Source: Acanthosepion lycidas (lineage: Eukaryota > Mollusca > Cephalopoda > Sepiida > Sepiidae). From it: a DNA stretch of 64,000 nucleotides. The position numbers and the translations under genes are program-made. Location of the stretch: NCBI GenBank assembly GCA_963932145.1, contig OZ010580.1:34738051-34802050 (forward strand), in the 5' to 3' direction. This document shows positions 21,495 to 32,485 of this stretch, in pieces (position 1 is the first letter of the stretch; the number at the start of each line of letters is the position of its first letter). Below the pieces are notes generated by a model. That model had not been told where the DNA came from. It worked only from the letters and a program-made list of their open reading frames with translations, and made no database searches.

Positions 21495-21740
21495 ATGTCT
21501 TTTTTATGTTTACAAGTTCATACCAGTCGTTGTGGAACAGACTCCCGCGTAGATGCTTCCCCCCAAACACCATAATCTTAACCTCTTCAAGTCAAGAGTC
21601 ATTTCGTTATCTTTCCTCCGTATCACCATATTCTACACTTCTCACGCCTTATTTAGTAACCCTCTACCTTGAGCGGCTCTTGAGTCTTATTTGGTGAATA
21701 TTATTAAAAACAAAAAAACAAAAAAAAAAAAAACATTGTC
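21495..21740 (+). pseudogene. LINE-A-like 3' fragment, different subfamily
   Basis: Reads LWNRLPRRCFPPN with a shifted SRVISLSFL-like block, the same WN-LP-CFP arrangement as LINE-A but diverged. It ends GGTGAATATTATTAAAAAC and a poly(A/C). Confidence 0.65.
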
Positions 21741-23053
21741 ACTTTTCCTAATTATAATATTTTTGTTTTCTTTAAGTTCTTTATAGGCAATATATAACAA
21801 AAATAACCTAAACTTGAAAAGACACAAATAACTCCAGAAACCAGAAAAAGAAATCCGATAATGAAAAAGAAACTCCTAGGCGAGAACAGGAATAAAACCT
21901 AGAAATATTCAAAGATGCAGTCCTGCCGCAGCTAAAAGTTTCAAGCAATATTCAATATATATCACTTGTATTAACTTAAAAATGTGCCTAGAGGATAGAC
22001 TGGGTCCATTTTGATCTTCTTCAAAGAAAACTCATCATGAGCATTAGAAAATGTTGATGGTCAATCACAGGCCAATGGAGGAAGGAAATAGGACTATACT
22101 CTACTTCCTCGATTATTAGAACACCTCGAGACGTGGGGGGGAAGCTTTAAAATTAGATTCGGTCTATTCAGAATAACTGAATACCTAAATTATCGTAAAA
22201 GATGACAAAATGACGACATTTATATCATGAAATAACATTTCCAAACGCATTGTTCAATGTTTTGTCCAGTTTAGTTTTTATGATATAAATATCCTCGTTT
22301 TTCAAAATACATCTGATAGTGAATTTCTATATTTTACCGTAAAGTCTGTTATTGGAATTTTCTTCTGCAATATATTACAAAAACGAAATTTCTCCTCAGC
22401 CCTTTTTTTGTATTTTATCCTTCGAATTCAAAGCTATTTCAATTTCAAAGCGTAAGATCACGAAGCAGAACCAAACGAGACAAAAATTGGAAAATGTGGA
22501 AAATTATAGAATGAACTGTCTCATCAGTTATAAAATGCTATCATCAAATGTTCATTTTTCGTTCTGATAATCGAGGTACGGATAATCGATGATGTACTAT
22601 CGTTACAATAGAGCATAAAATGTATTTTGAGGAATTAACCAAACTAATTTTGCAATTCTTTCTTACGTAAAAATCCTTTGAGTAAATTTCGACACTCAAT
22701 CTGTTTGTTATGCATGGAAGTCAGGAAACTTATTGTCAACGGCCAGGAATGTAACTGACAGAAGAGGATTATTATCTGGTTTGCGCTGGAACCAGACAAA
22801 CAGAAAAATATTTGTTTTTTTCACCGACATTGCTTTTGAGCTAGATTGTCAAAAACAGATGTTCAATAATCAATTGATACGTTTCGATCTGCGATTAGAA
22901 TTGTCAAGAGGGTACAGAAAAAATTACCGTTAGCTGCAACAATTGATCGTGAGAAGAGCTTTGAACGGAAAATTTGTTATTAATTTCCGTTGGACTAAGC
23001 GGCCCTAAACGGAAGTAATTGTTTTTATTTGAATTGCTGAAAGGCATTCTTCA

Positions 23054-23057
<4 letters not shown>
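21741..23057. other. AT-rich DNA, nothing recognised
   Basis: More than 1.3 kb with no supported feature. Frames of 60-70 codons at 22352 and 22733 have no recognisable motifs. Confidence 0.4.

Positions 23058-23099
<42 letters not shown>
23058..23099. repeat. (TA)n microsatellite
   Basis: 21 TA units. The sequence from here to 23530 shows nothing else that I can name. Confidence 0.95.
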
Positions 23100-23102
<3 letters not shown>

Positions 23103-23532
23103 CTTTTTGATGCCGAATTCTCAAATGACAAATCGAACATACGTTTGGTCTATACACGACGGAGAAGAGAGACAACAATATCCATTCCTTTCGTTGGCAG
23201 ACAAGAGAGAATTAGCAGCCGTTGTTATGGATAATGCCAAGAATGTGCCAATACCATAAAGCGAGTAAAAACAACATATACTATACCGGGATCGATAACT
23301 ACCGATGCTCACACGAGGATTATATATGTGTGTGTGTATGTAAAAACAAAATACTTCTCAATTATGCATGTATCATTTTATTCTTAAACGCTCGCATCAA
23401 CAAAGCAGACATGAATAGAAGGGACACTGAAAAGTCCTCGTCCCGACTCACTTCTAAAAATATGAACAAATATCAGAAGATATTTTTAATCCGTTCTTGG
23501 TTGAACTGAGAAATTTACCGCGCAGACTCGTG

Positions 23533-23612
23533 GCTTACGGCTATATCGCGTTGAAACATCATTTCCCGTATGATCACCGAAGTTAAGCAACGTCGAACCT
23601 GGTCAGTACTGT
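23533..23612 (+). pseudogene. 5S rRNA-like fragment
   Basis: GCTTACGGC, then TTGAAACATC, GATCACCGAAGTTAAGCAAC and GGTCAGTACT match the first two thirds of 5S rRNA. The C-box part and the tRNA head are missing. It is most likely a truncated SINE-Arg copy rather than a 5S gene relic. A TA-flanked MITE lies 13 bases downstream. Confidence 0.75.
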
Positions 23613-23625
23613 AGGGACATTATTA

Positions 23626-23795
23626 CGGTGTAACCCGGATATAAGAGACCCGGATATAAGAGAGATTTTATCTGGTCCCAAATTAGAGCCATACTTACCT
23701 AAACAAAAATAGACCAAACCCGGATATAAGAGAAACTAGGATATAAGAGACTTCTTCTCCGGTCCCGACAACTCTCTTATATCCGGGTTACACTG
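23626..23795. mobile_element. 170-bp TA-flanked MITE, pogo/Tigger-like
   Basis: Starts CGGTGTAACCCGGATATAAG and ends with the inverse (CTTATATCCGGGTTACACTG), flanked by TA on both sides. The ends fit the CAGT-starting TIRs of the pogo/Tigger branch of Tc1/mariner. No coding capacity. A second copy lies at 58110-58278. Inside both copies, CATACTTACCTA reads on the minus strand as a consensus 5' splice site. Confidence 0.85.
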
Positions 23796-24698
23796 TATTA
23801 TTAATAAATAAACATAAAATCTAAAAAAAATTATAATAATGAAAATTATAAATAAAATAAACAATAATATTTAAACTTTGTTTAAAATAAATTAAATAAA
23901 AAATAAAACTCTCCCAGCATGCATCAAAAACTGTTCTTGTTGGAAATACACACATCACGCCAAAGGACGTTAAATTAAATCTCTTCACTACGAATCTTCG
24001 TACGGGTAACACGTGTCCAAACTCTGTGTTGTATACCCCTCTCTTCTGGGGAGGTCTTTTGGTTGACGGTGTCCATTCCATAACAAAGCTGCATTATTCT
24101 CTTTCGGCCGTCTTCTCCCGGTCGGGTGATTGCTGGTTAGTTTGTTCAGAGGTAAAAGGAAAACTTCACCAAAAGTGATTTTGATTTACTACTTTATTAA
24201 GCACGCCGACGTGTTCCTTTTTAACTAGCCAGTGATGTCGGCCTATCACCCCCACTGGGAGATCAGACGTGTAAAACTTAACTCTCTGAAAAGACTTTCT
24301 AACTCTAAAATTCCCACGTTTGGCTCAGCCAATCAAAATCAACATCCCTGTTTTGTCTACCAGCTGACCCAAAGGTCAGCATCAGAAGGTCTGAGCCAAA
24401 TACACTGCCCCTAAAAAATAATAGTCTATAAGTATTATTTAATATCTGTGAAATGGCGTGTAATAATACGGAGTGACTTCTCCCTTTTATCACATGTACC
24501 ATGAAACAATGGTATCCTAAAAAAATACGCTCCTCAATACACACAAAAAATATAAATAAATTGTGTGAAATTAACGTACAATTTACCATGCATTTATTGT
24601 TATCTCTATGTTTTATTTCTGCAACGAATGTTTTTATCCCCGTGAACTCGAGGCTAATTTTTGCTGCTATGATGGGCATAACCACTCATAGTGCCAAG
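23796..24698. other. Unique DNA, nothing recognised
   Basis: The short minus frame at 23821-24081 and the frames around 24300-24700 lack motifs. Some short inverted words occur near 24310-24390 (TTTGGCTCAGCCAAT, TCTGAGCCAAATA), but I cannot call an element. Confidence 0.4.
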
Positions 24699-24860
24699 AT
24701 GGCTGACGGCTTGGAAATGCCAGGTGCTGTAAGCTTGGATGTGCGGGTGGTGTAATGGATAATGGCTTTAAATTGTTAATCTGAAAGCCAAGTTCCAATT
24801 CTAGTTGGGTTGGCTATATTCACTTACGAGTAAATATACTTGGGAAAGATATGAACGCAC
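24699..24860 (+). mobile_element. SINE-Arg copy, 5S part truncated
   Basis: Begins within the 5S C-box region (GATGGCTGACGGCTTGG, then GCTGTAAGCTTGG), continues into GTGCGGGTGGTGTAATGGATA (A box) and AAGTTCCAATTCTAG (B box), and is cut off in the body at AACGCACC by the next SINE. Confidence 0.85.
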
Positions 24861-25012
24861 CTGACCGAGCGGTAAAGCGAGGTGGAACAAATGATAGTTT
24901 CCCCTACAAAGTGGGACGCAGGTCCTATCCCTGCCGTTGGAAACTTTTTGTTTTATTTCTCGAATGTGCAGGCCGATAGACGTAATGCACACTGTTTAAT
25001 AAATACAACATA
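24861..25012 (+). mobile_element. tRNA-like SINE, Leu/Ser-like head
   Basis: GACCGAGCGGTAAAGCGAGG looks like the D-arm of a class II tRNA, and GACGCAGGTCCTATCCCTGC is the decayed T-arm. The tail shares sequence with the SINE 3' half at 11651-11790. Inserted into, or butted against, the SINE-Arg copy on its left. Confidence 0.65.
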
Positions 25013-25194
25013 GGGTGTCTACTTCAAATAAGAATGTCCAAGATAATAACGTTTGAATCAATCCTGAAAAATTTATTTCGGTTGAGCTCTCTGTGGAGGA
25101 AGTGTAAGTTTGTAAACAGTGATTATTACGGCTAATAATGCTAAACTCTTCGGTGAAGCGAATCGATTTCTATCAGTGACTGTGTGTTTATCCT

Positions 25195-25336
25195 AAAATA
25201 AATTCGCTTAAATCCAACTTTATACCTGCCGTGCGCCAACACCTTAGGGGTAGAATCTCAGTTTCGATCCTAGCTGGAGGCAACCGGACATCTAGCCTCA
25301 CTGAGGAGCTGTGATACAGCGAAACTGTCTGTGGAT
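25195..25336 (+). mobile_element. tRNA-like SINE tail with B box
   Basis: CTCAGTTTCGATCCTAG is a B-box-like T-arm. It is followed by about 45 bases ending in a hammerhead-like half-motif and then a (CA)n(TA)n array. The A box is not clear, so the 5' limit is uncertain. Confidence 0.45.
25301..25324 (+). other. CUGAGGA-stem-GAAA motif
   Basis: CTGAGGA (25301-25307), a perfect 4-bp stem GCTG/CAGC with loop TGATA (25308-25320), then GAAA (25321-25324). This matches the CUGANGA...GAAA core around stem II of a hammerhead ribozyme. Downstream TGTC can pair with GACA, but the required U-H cleavage site and a stem I partner are not visible. Confidence 0.35.
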
Positions 25337-25337
25337 G

Positions 25338-25399
<62 letters not shown>

Positions 25400-25517
25400 T
25401 ATATATAATATATAATATATATAATATATATATAATATAATATATATATATATATATAATATATATATATAATATAATATATATATAATATATATATATA
25501 ATATATATATATAATAT

Positions 25518-25565
<48 letters not shown>

Positions 25566-25619
25566 TATATATATAATATATATATTTAATATATATAATA
25601 TATATATATATAATATATA
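25337..25619. repeat. (CA)n then (TA)n/TAATA array
   Basis: About 280 bases of CA then TA with interspersed AATATA units, directly abutting the left arm of the SINE-P palindrome. Confidence 0.95.
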
Positions 25620-25992
25620 CACGTTATTTTATAGATACAAATATTTAAGTTTAAGTTTATTATAAAGAGTATTAACAACATTTGCAGGCCGGATTATCCG
25701 TAAATTTCAAAGGAAATATGTCCCCCGACAGGAATCGAACCTGTATCCTACACGGAATTGTCATATAGCCTGACGTGCTATACCATTTAGCTACAGGCTA
25801 TATGACGGTTCCGTGTAGGATACAGGTTCGATTCCTGTATGAGGACACATTTTCTTTGAGATTTTTCGGACATTCAAGCCGGTAAATGTTGTTAGTACTG
25901 TTTATTATAAACAGAGCATTTACTTAAATATTTGTATCTATAAAAATATCGTATAAACAAAAAATATAATAAAGTAATTGTCGGACTTAGTC
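25620..25992. mobile_element. SINE-P palindrome with tRNA-like core
   Basis: Left arm 25620-25775 and right arm 25797-25992 are inverted copies. Both contain a perfect T-arm/B box (ACAGGTTCGATTCCTGT) and the same tail. The centre contains one D-arm, TAGCTAAATGGTATAGCACG, on the minus strand, so the minus strand from about 25801 to 25715 reads as a nearly complete tRNA-like unit. Its anticodon stem is only four base pairs and position 33 is not T, arguing against a working tRNA. The right arm ends GGACTTAGTCCATTATATAT and runs into (TA)n. Confidence 0.75.
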
Positions 25993-25993
25993 C

Positions 25994-26036
<43 letters not shown>
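25993..26036. repeat. (TA)n microsatellite at SINE-P tail
   Basis: TA array continuous with the 3' end of the SINE-P right arm. Confidence 0.95.
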
Positions 26037-26039
<3 letters not shown>

Positions 26040-27751
26040 TAAAAGTTTCGTTAATTTCATTCGGCAAGAAAAACATATACTTCAGAATTGTTAAAGCAGT
26101 TACAACCAAATTTAGAAGACCGTCCCTGTGTAGGCAAAACTCATTCCCTTCTTTTGGGAGTACGGTAATCATTTTTTCCGTCTATTATTCTGTCGATTCT
26201 TCAGGTTTGTGATCAGTTGTATTCGATTTTATTTTTACAAATTAAATTGTTTCCATATTTGTAGGAAGACGACTTTTGCAATGTACTCGTTCGCTAGTTT
26301 GCTCTACCTGTCTGCCAAAAAAGTCTTTTTCATTGTCCTTGTAAGGATAATTAAAAAAAAGTAATTGTTTTCGCTAATTTGGCTTTTTTGTTGTTTTAAA
26401 TGTTTTCATCGGTGATATTTGAAGGTTTAATACACACAGATGCACGCGCACAATCACAAAGAAAAATACAGGAATAAAAGATCAAGAGTGTTGGCTCTAA
26501 AGCCATAATTCTCTGACTAAACCCTTTCTTTTCTTCCTCTCTAGTTTTCTACCACACTATCTACATATGTGTCTTTCTTTCTCTATTCCTTATAAACTTT
26601 GTTATGTCCAAAAGTCAAGCAGCAAGTGTCATTGACAAGTGATATGACTTATTCACATTTAATCAGATATTCTACGCAGAGTTGCATTCAGATTAACAGA
26701 GATTCAGGTCATTGTATCGAGAGTTTTAGTCTGATTCTCAACATGTTGGTTAATTGCGATTTCTCTTTAGTGCTGTTTTTTTAAATTCTTCATTGGTCTT
26801 TGACACTGGTTGTCAGTCAAACTATCACTTGGTACAGGCTTCACCATATAACTGGGAAGAAAAAAAAAAAGAAGACTTCAAAAACCAGAGATAGTAACAA
26901 ACTATGAAAAGAATCTGATATATCGATGCGTTCAAATATTACTCGGCGCAGGAATTAAAAAAAAAAATGGGCTTGAAGTTTACGTTTAATTGAAGTATTT
27001 TAAAAGTTTGTAAATTTATAAAATATATAACTTTATTTAACTTAACGTTTTATTTAACTTTATAAATGTGAAAATGTCTCATAGTTGGTGTTATTTTTTT
27101 ACTTTTTTCAAATAAAACAGCTTGCAATTACATGAACATATTGACAAACATTAAGAAAAAAGCATTACCGCGCATGTCACGCGAATAGTAGTTTATATCT
27201 ATTCTAAGTTCTGTTATGTAAAAAAAAGAAAAAGAAAAAAGCTTTCTAGATTATCAGAAAAATTAAGAGCTGCAGGTCTGGGACACCCGCCGGCTACGAA
27301 ACCGCCTGCAGTCAGTCATTTTTGGGAAAAAGCACCCTTTCTATACAGACCTAATAAACTGTGAATCTGCAACATATGTGGAAAACTCTGATAAATATTG
27401 ATCCGCGAACCCAAACCCATAATGACTATTACTGATGACAATGTTAATAACATGGAATTTCTTTCGTACAGGACACTTGATAGAAAGATCTCACACTGGT
27501 TACTGCTCCCAACGAGTAGCGGCGAATGGCTGCACTACATTCGTTTTGCTCACCCTTTGTAATAAAATTCACCGTAAATTTGAGTAGCACCTCACCGTTG
27601 TATCATATATACTCACAGATATTGAAAGTTAAATCTCGCAGTAAATCAATTCTTTTTGCATTCTATCTTCCTTATCAGTCGCGAGAATACGAATATAGGC
27701 TTTAAAAATAGTCGAATTTTGTATAATACCATAAAGAACTGTTCAATTTTA
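26037..27751. other. Unique DNA, nothing recognised
   Basis: About 1.7 kb of AT-rich sequence with no feature that I can support. Only frames of about 60 codons occur. Confidence 0.4.
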
Positions 27752-28175
27752 TATACGAGGGCGACCAGGAAACAATGACTACTCTTTAATTCCAACAGGT
27801 TTAATAGCAGAAGCACACAAAGCAGACCAAAATGATCAGAAAAGTCTCAGGATATTTAAATCTACTTTGCACTATAGTCTACTACCTCCTGGGTCACGGT
27901 ATTTCATCTTTGAAAGGTTTTTGGCTGCTTTCTTAGATATGTGTATATTACTCATCACCAATGGAGAATCACTGTCCTTTAAGTCCTCCCTTCATGGGCA
28001 GCAACCACAGCCTTCATTCTGGAAACTCACTCTATACACATAGTTTTGCAGTAGTTATTCTCCCGTCATCTGAAATGAGCTTGTTCAGCTTGATCCTCAT
28101 TCCCAACAGCAGCTGACCTGCCACTGCGAGACTTATCGCGAAAGTCAGTTTCTCTTTTTTCTCTGGGATTGCTAT
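27752..28175 (-). pseudogene. Mariner transposase relic, N-terminal half
   Basis: The minus strand reads TDFRDKSRSGRSAAVGNEDQ then, after a frameshift, LISDDGRITTAKLCV. This is the linker between the two helix-turn-helix domains of mariner transposases (family pattern DKPRSGRP, then RRIT). The low-coordinate end TATACGAGGGCGACCAGGAA resembles a mariner terminal repeat. Several stops follow and the catalytic half is not recognisable. Confidence 0.65.
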
Positions 28176-28466
28176 TAACTCAACTAACCCATATACTTAC
28201 CGTGCAGCTTTTCGATAAACATTTAAGAACAATTTGTGAATGCTTGCAGCACCTTTTCCTAATAAAAATGAAATTCCATGTGAGTTATTTGTTTTCTACG
28301 CGTATCCAGGAATGCAGTCATTTTGAAAGCGGATTATAAACAGAAAAAGAAGGTATAAACACAAATTCTCCACTTGGAATTTCTGACACGTTATGTTTTA
28401 TAGCTTAAATTAAAAAAAAAATAAACAAGTAAAACGGAGTAATTCTAACACCTTAAATTAATTTAG

Positions 28467-28950
28467 AATCAGTAATATTATCGGTCCTAATCTGGCGTCT
28501 CGGCTCCAGTCACTTTCCCCACCATCGTAAGGTTACCCCTCTGTGCCTTTTTTTAAATAAATACTTTCATGGTAATTGTTCAGATGAACTCTTTGCTATG
28601 GTACCTAGACTTTATGAATTTAAGCGCAGTACTAGACTGGCGTCAGATCTCATCAATTTAAAATTGACCTGGCTAAATGTAGACATAAGTTCTATGCTAA
28701 TACTTTCTTTTCCTGCACTTCTTACTTGTGAAACTCACTTCCAGCTCGATGCTTTCCAACCAACTTTAATCTGCAAAAATTTAAATGCAATGTCTATCAC
28801 TATCTACCCCTCCTCCTGATTACTCTTTTCTCTCCCTTCTCATTAATGTTTCTGTTCCTAATTCTTCCACATCCTGTAACCCCCTTGCGTTTTAGTGGCT
28901 TTACTGCGTTGCTTGGGGTGATACCGATTAAAAAGAAAAGAAAAGAAAAA
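28467..28950 (+). pseudogene. LINE-A 3' fragment
   Basis: Contains the IIGPNLASRLQS-like start, MVPRLYEFKRSTRLAS, and the RKFYAN- and FPANFNLQKFKCN-like blocks in decayed form. The tail is GCTTGGGGTGATACCGATTA followed by an A/G-rich run. Confidence 0.85.
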
Positions 28951-29250
28951 AAATTAATGACTTTTTGACTGACTCTCGTATGTTGCCTGATCACGGTGTT
29001 CAAAGTCATTTCCTCTTACCATCTCTATATTATCTGTCATTTCCAACGTCAGTGTCTACACACACTCACTCACTCTTGTTATTAACTTTTGTACGTCACC
29101 AGATTATGTTTGGTACGCAGACACATTCCTAGTTAGATAAAAGATTCACTGCTTATCTATATCTTCATATTCGCTGGGTATCATAAGCAAAGTATTAAGA
29201 AACAGAAAAACTTCGTTAGAAACAAACAGAAGAGTATACTTGTTATGTAC
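28951..29250. other. Unique flank
   Basis: Spacer between LINE-A and the TIR transposon. Nothing recognised. Confidence 0.4.
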
Positions 29251-30603
29251 TGTATATGACGGTGTATAAGACTCACCCCAAATCAAGAAAAATCAATAAT
29301 TAGCAAAATTATTAGTAAATGGTACAGCCTAGGCTATATTTATGGGGTATTATTTTGATTAAACAAGCCATGATTACAATTAAACGAAATAATAGGAAAA
29401 AAGACCACAAGCCTATAAAAACTTTATTATATCCTTTATATGATCTGTACAACCTGCGTCTTGTAAACGTCTTATTGGAATAATTAGGATATAAACATTC
29501 TCATTCTATTTATACATATGTAACCGAAAGTTATCGCAAGAAAAATGTTAATGAAACAAATATATTTAACAAATATATAAATATTAGTGAAACAAAGTAC
29601 TATTATTAAATGTGATGAAATTAATATAATGACTATTATCAATGATAACACTTAATCTACACAATAGTCTTTTAAATAATGGCAATAGGTATACAAAAGT
29701 TACTCTAAAGTCTAAGCTAATAGGAGTTGCCAGGTAGCTAATTTCGGCCGACTATCGCGAATTTTAAATTTACATCTCTATCTATAAAGGGTAGTGCGTG
29801 TGTGTGTGTGTGTAACGAATGCACGGCCGCAATTTTCGACGGATTTGCACCAAAATTTACATGCACATGCTCCAAGTTAGCGGGAAGGCCAAGAATGACT
29901 TTGCATTTCCCAACTCCCATCAATACTGGAAATAATCGATTTTTTCATGCTTCTACGGCAGTTTTCATGTAGTTTGCGTCCATTTTGTACTGGCCAGAGT
30001 GAAAGTCTATAGCTAGCTGCCACGAATATGCAGGAAGATTCTACTGGCCAACGTGAGAGCCAACAGCTGACTGACACGAATGTTAACTAGCATGCAAAAA
30101 AATCGATAGCTGCATTTGTCACAAGTGGGGAAAAATTTTAAATCTGCATGGCACTTTACTCCAATTGGCTCATTCGCTTGCTTAAACTCAACGTTGATTC
30201 TGATTCCGCAGATCTGCGTTGGGTGTGAAAAAGTATTTGTTGTTAACATTCTTTTTTCATTCGGTTTTTCCAGTTACGAGTCCTTTTTTAAAGCTGATCG
30301 TTTTGTGTTCATTTTGTTTAGTTCTTTTTTCGTAACACATTTAATGTTCAGTATAGAGTTTAGAAAAAATTCGCAGTGTGAGATAGGCAAGAAGTAAGGC
30401 ATGTAGCAACATCAGCATGGCAAAGGGCACTCCTTTAAAAGCAAGGAAGGGCAAGTGATAGCGATTGCTGTATGTCGTACGATTTTTGAATCAAGCACGG
30501 GCAACGCCGGGCCATGCTGCTAGTATAGCATATAAGATGCAGAAGAATTTTAAAAGATATTTTTAGTAAAGAAAAAGTGCGCCTTATATGCCGTCAAATA
30601 TGG
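29251..30603. mobile_element. TA-flanked TIR transposon, non-coding
   Basis: Left end CTGTATATGACGGTGTATAA and right end TTATATGCCGTCAAATATGG are inverted matches, each flanked by TA. Without the nested Helitron the element is about 604 bases with no transposase frame. The TGACGG(C/T)(A/G)TATAAG signature is that of a widespread MITE type with a TA target. I do not assign a superfamily. Confidence 0.7.
29775..30523 (+). mobile_element. Non-autonomous Helitron
   Basis: Begins TCTCTATCTATAAAGGG right after A and ends GGGCAACGCCGGGCCATGCTGCTAG right before T. It therefore shows the 5' TC, the 3' hairpin followed by CTAG, and the A|T insertion site typical of Helitrons. Length is 749 bases with no Rep/Helicase coding. 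The interior contains a roughly 45-base direct repeat (TACTGGCCAGAGTGAAAG... and TACTGGCCAACGTGAGAG...). It is nested in the TIR transposon. Confidence 0.88.
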
Positions 30604-30604
30604 T

Positions 30605-31240
30605 AATATCAGTCTTCCTATGTGGTAGTGGATGCTGGACAACATCTTCAAAGAGCAATAGGAATAGATAAATTTGCCTATCGTTCGGTTCACACTTCAT
30701 CCCGGTCTTTTGAACAGTAGTAAAGGTTTATCCCATGTTTCCTCTTTAGGACTGGGTTTCCGATTCATTTTGAAATCTGCTTTAGCTCTATAATCCTAAC
30801 GCTTCTCCTTTCCTACGTTAACATAAGTCCATACAATGAACCTCTACCTTGACTAGCTCTTGGGAAATGATGGAGAAGAAACATGACGCAACAGAAATGT
30901 GGTTCTACAGAAGGATGCTGTGGATACTATGGACCGATTATGTGAGCAACGACGAAATTTTAGAGAAAATGGAAACAAAAAGGAAACATACTTCACACTA
31001 GGAAGAGACAGTTGAAATTTCCAGGGCACATAATGAGGAAAGGGGGCTTGGAAAATGTGGCACTCACAGGACAGATTGGAGGGATAGAGAAAAACAACGC
31101 ATAACCTACTTAGCGAAATGGATGGCAGAACAGGGTTTAGGAGAGATAACGAGGCAAAATTTATTAAGAGCTACAAAGGATAGGAAATTGTGAAGAGCCA
31201 TAATCGCCTACACCCTGAGAGAACACGGCACATAAAAATG
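30605..31240 (+). pseudogene. LINE-B 3' fragment, interrupted
   Basis: VISVFLCGSGCWTTSSKSN at 30605-30662 matches the LINE-B YGSECW block. After about 200 unrelated bases (30670-30865) the family resumes with MWFYRRML, the RQLKFPGHIMRK-like block and the 3' UTR up to GAACACGGCACATAA. The interruption may be an old insertion, with one end containing LINE-A-like CCTCTACCTTGACTAGCTCTT. Confidence 0.75.
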
Positions 31241-31372
31241 ATCATAGAATACAAAATGTGAAAAACTACTTTCGAACCCGAATAAACTTCTTAAAGAGAC
31301 GAAATTTCAACCAGCAGAGTAATAACACCCAACCTTTGCGCATTAGTATATAAATGGAAAATATATGCTTTT

Positions 31373-31373
<1 letters not shown>

Positions 31374-31425
<52 letters not shown>
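31374..31425. repeat. (TA)n microsatellite
   Basis: 26 TA units. Confidence 0.95.
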
Positions 31426-31429
<4 letters not shown>

Positions 31430-31580
31430 GTTAGCTACTACATACTCAAATTTCAGAATTACACTTCTCGTTTTTAGAAATCTAAATATATGTATTTTTT
31501 TTTCTATTTTGAACATTGCCATATTCCTAACAGCGAAATCCCTTCTGTTCCTTGATGAGGTATTAGATTGACTCGGCCGG

Positions 31581-31868
31581 TTGCACATGGCTCCCACAGT
31601 TAGCGGACATCTTGTGACAATATACCATCCAGAGATGCATATGCATGAAAGCTGCATTTTCTATATTGGGAAGAGCAGTTTATATCCATTGAAACTTTGG
31701 ATAGAGTTTTCAGGTGTTGTTGTCGATGGTAGTGGTGGTAGCTGTCAGCGGGAAGGGGTTACAAAAGGCAAAAGCGATGTAGATCCGGTTGGGATTGAAT
31801 GGACCAAAGAAGACGTAGAATTTCCTGGAGGCAAAGCTAAAATGCCGCTTCAAAGGACACTGGAATGA
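31581..31868 (+). other. Unrecognised 95-codon frame
   Basis: A frame that avoids repeats, with GC-balanced codons and an internal TTTTCAG|GTGTTG that could be a splice acceptor followed by VVVDGSGGSCQREG. No family recognised. It may be chance, or one exon of an unseen gene. Confidence 0.15.
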
Positions 31869-32084
31869 GGACAAGGGTCATAGTGGATCCCGGTACAGGG
31901 AGGCTGCGGTTACTGGGGATGTTGTCGCTTGACTGTGATGAATATGTTGAAGAAGAAATAAAAAGGTTATGAATCAGAGGAAGTAGTTAGTCTCTCCTTT
32001 GTCGGTCTAATTGATACGACAGGTGTCGGGGTGTTCAGTTAATGAAAGTACGAATATGTACATGCTCATACATATAAGTACACA

Positions 32085-32133
32085 CACACGCGCTATATAT
32101 ATATAGATAAAATCTTTTACTCACTCAAATATT

Positions 32134-32167
<34 letters not shown>

Positions 32168-32224
32168 ATTATAAGTGAAAATGCACGAATTTGAATGTGA
32201 TTATGTATCTATATCTGTGCGTAA

Positions 32225-32275
<51 letters not shown>

Positions 32276-32432
32276 GTGTGAATGAATGCATGCATGCATG
32301 TATGTATGCATGTATGTGGGGGGTGGAGAATGAGAAGACCTTTGTAAAAGGCACACACGTTAGTTTTCTATGTGGATATTTCTCTATATTGATAAGGACA
32401 GCTATATCTACGTGTAGAAGGGAGCAAGCAAG

Positions 32433-32480
<48 letters not shown>
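32085..32480. repeat. Cluster of CA/TA/TG microsatellites
   Basis: Arrays at 32087-32105, 32134-32166, 32226-32274 (TA then TG), ATGC-type repeats to 32315, and TA at 32438-32480. The frames through them encode Tyr-Ile repeats and are artefacts. Confidence 0.9.

Positions 32481-32485
<5 letters not shown>

Noticed and set aside
25188..25622. 144-codon Tyr-Ile frame
   Set aside because: Encoded by TA/TAATA repeats and the antisense of a SINE tail.
25715..25801. A functional tRNA gene on the minus strand
   Set aside because: D- and T-arm boxes are good, but the anticodon stem has only four pairs, position 33 is not T, and the unit sits in a repeated palindrome. It is a SINE head.
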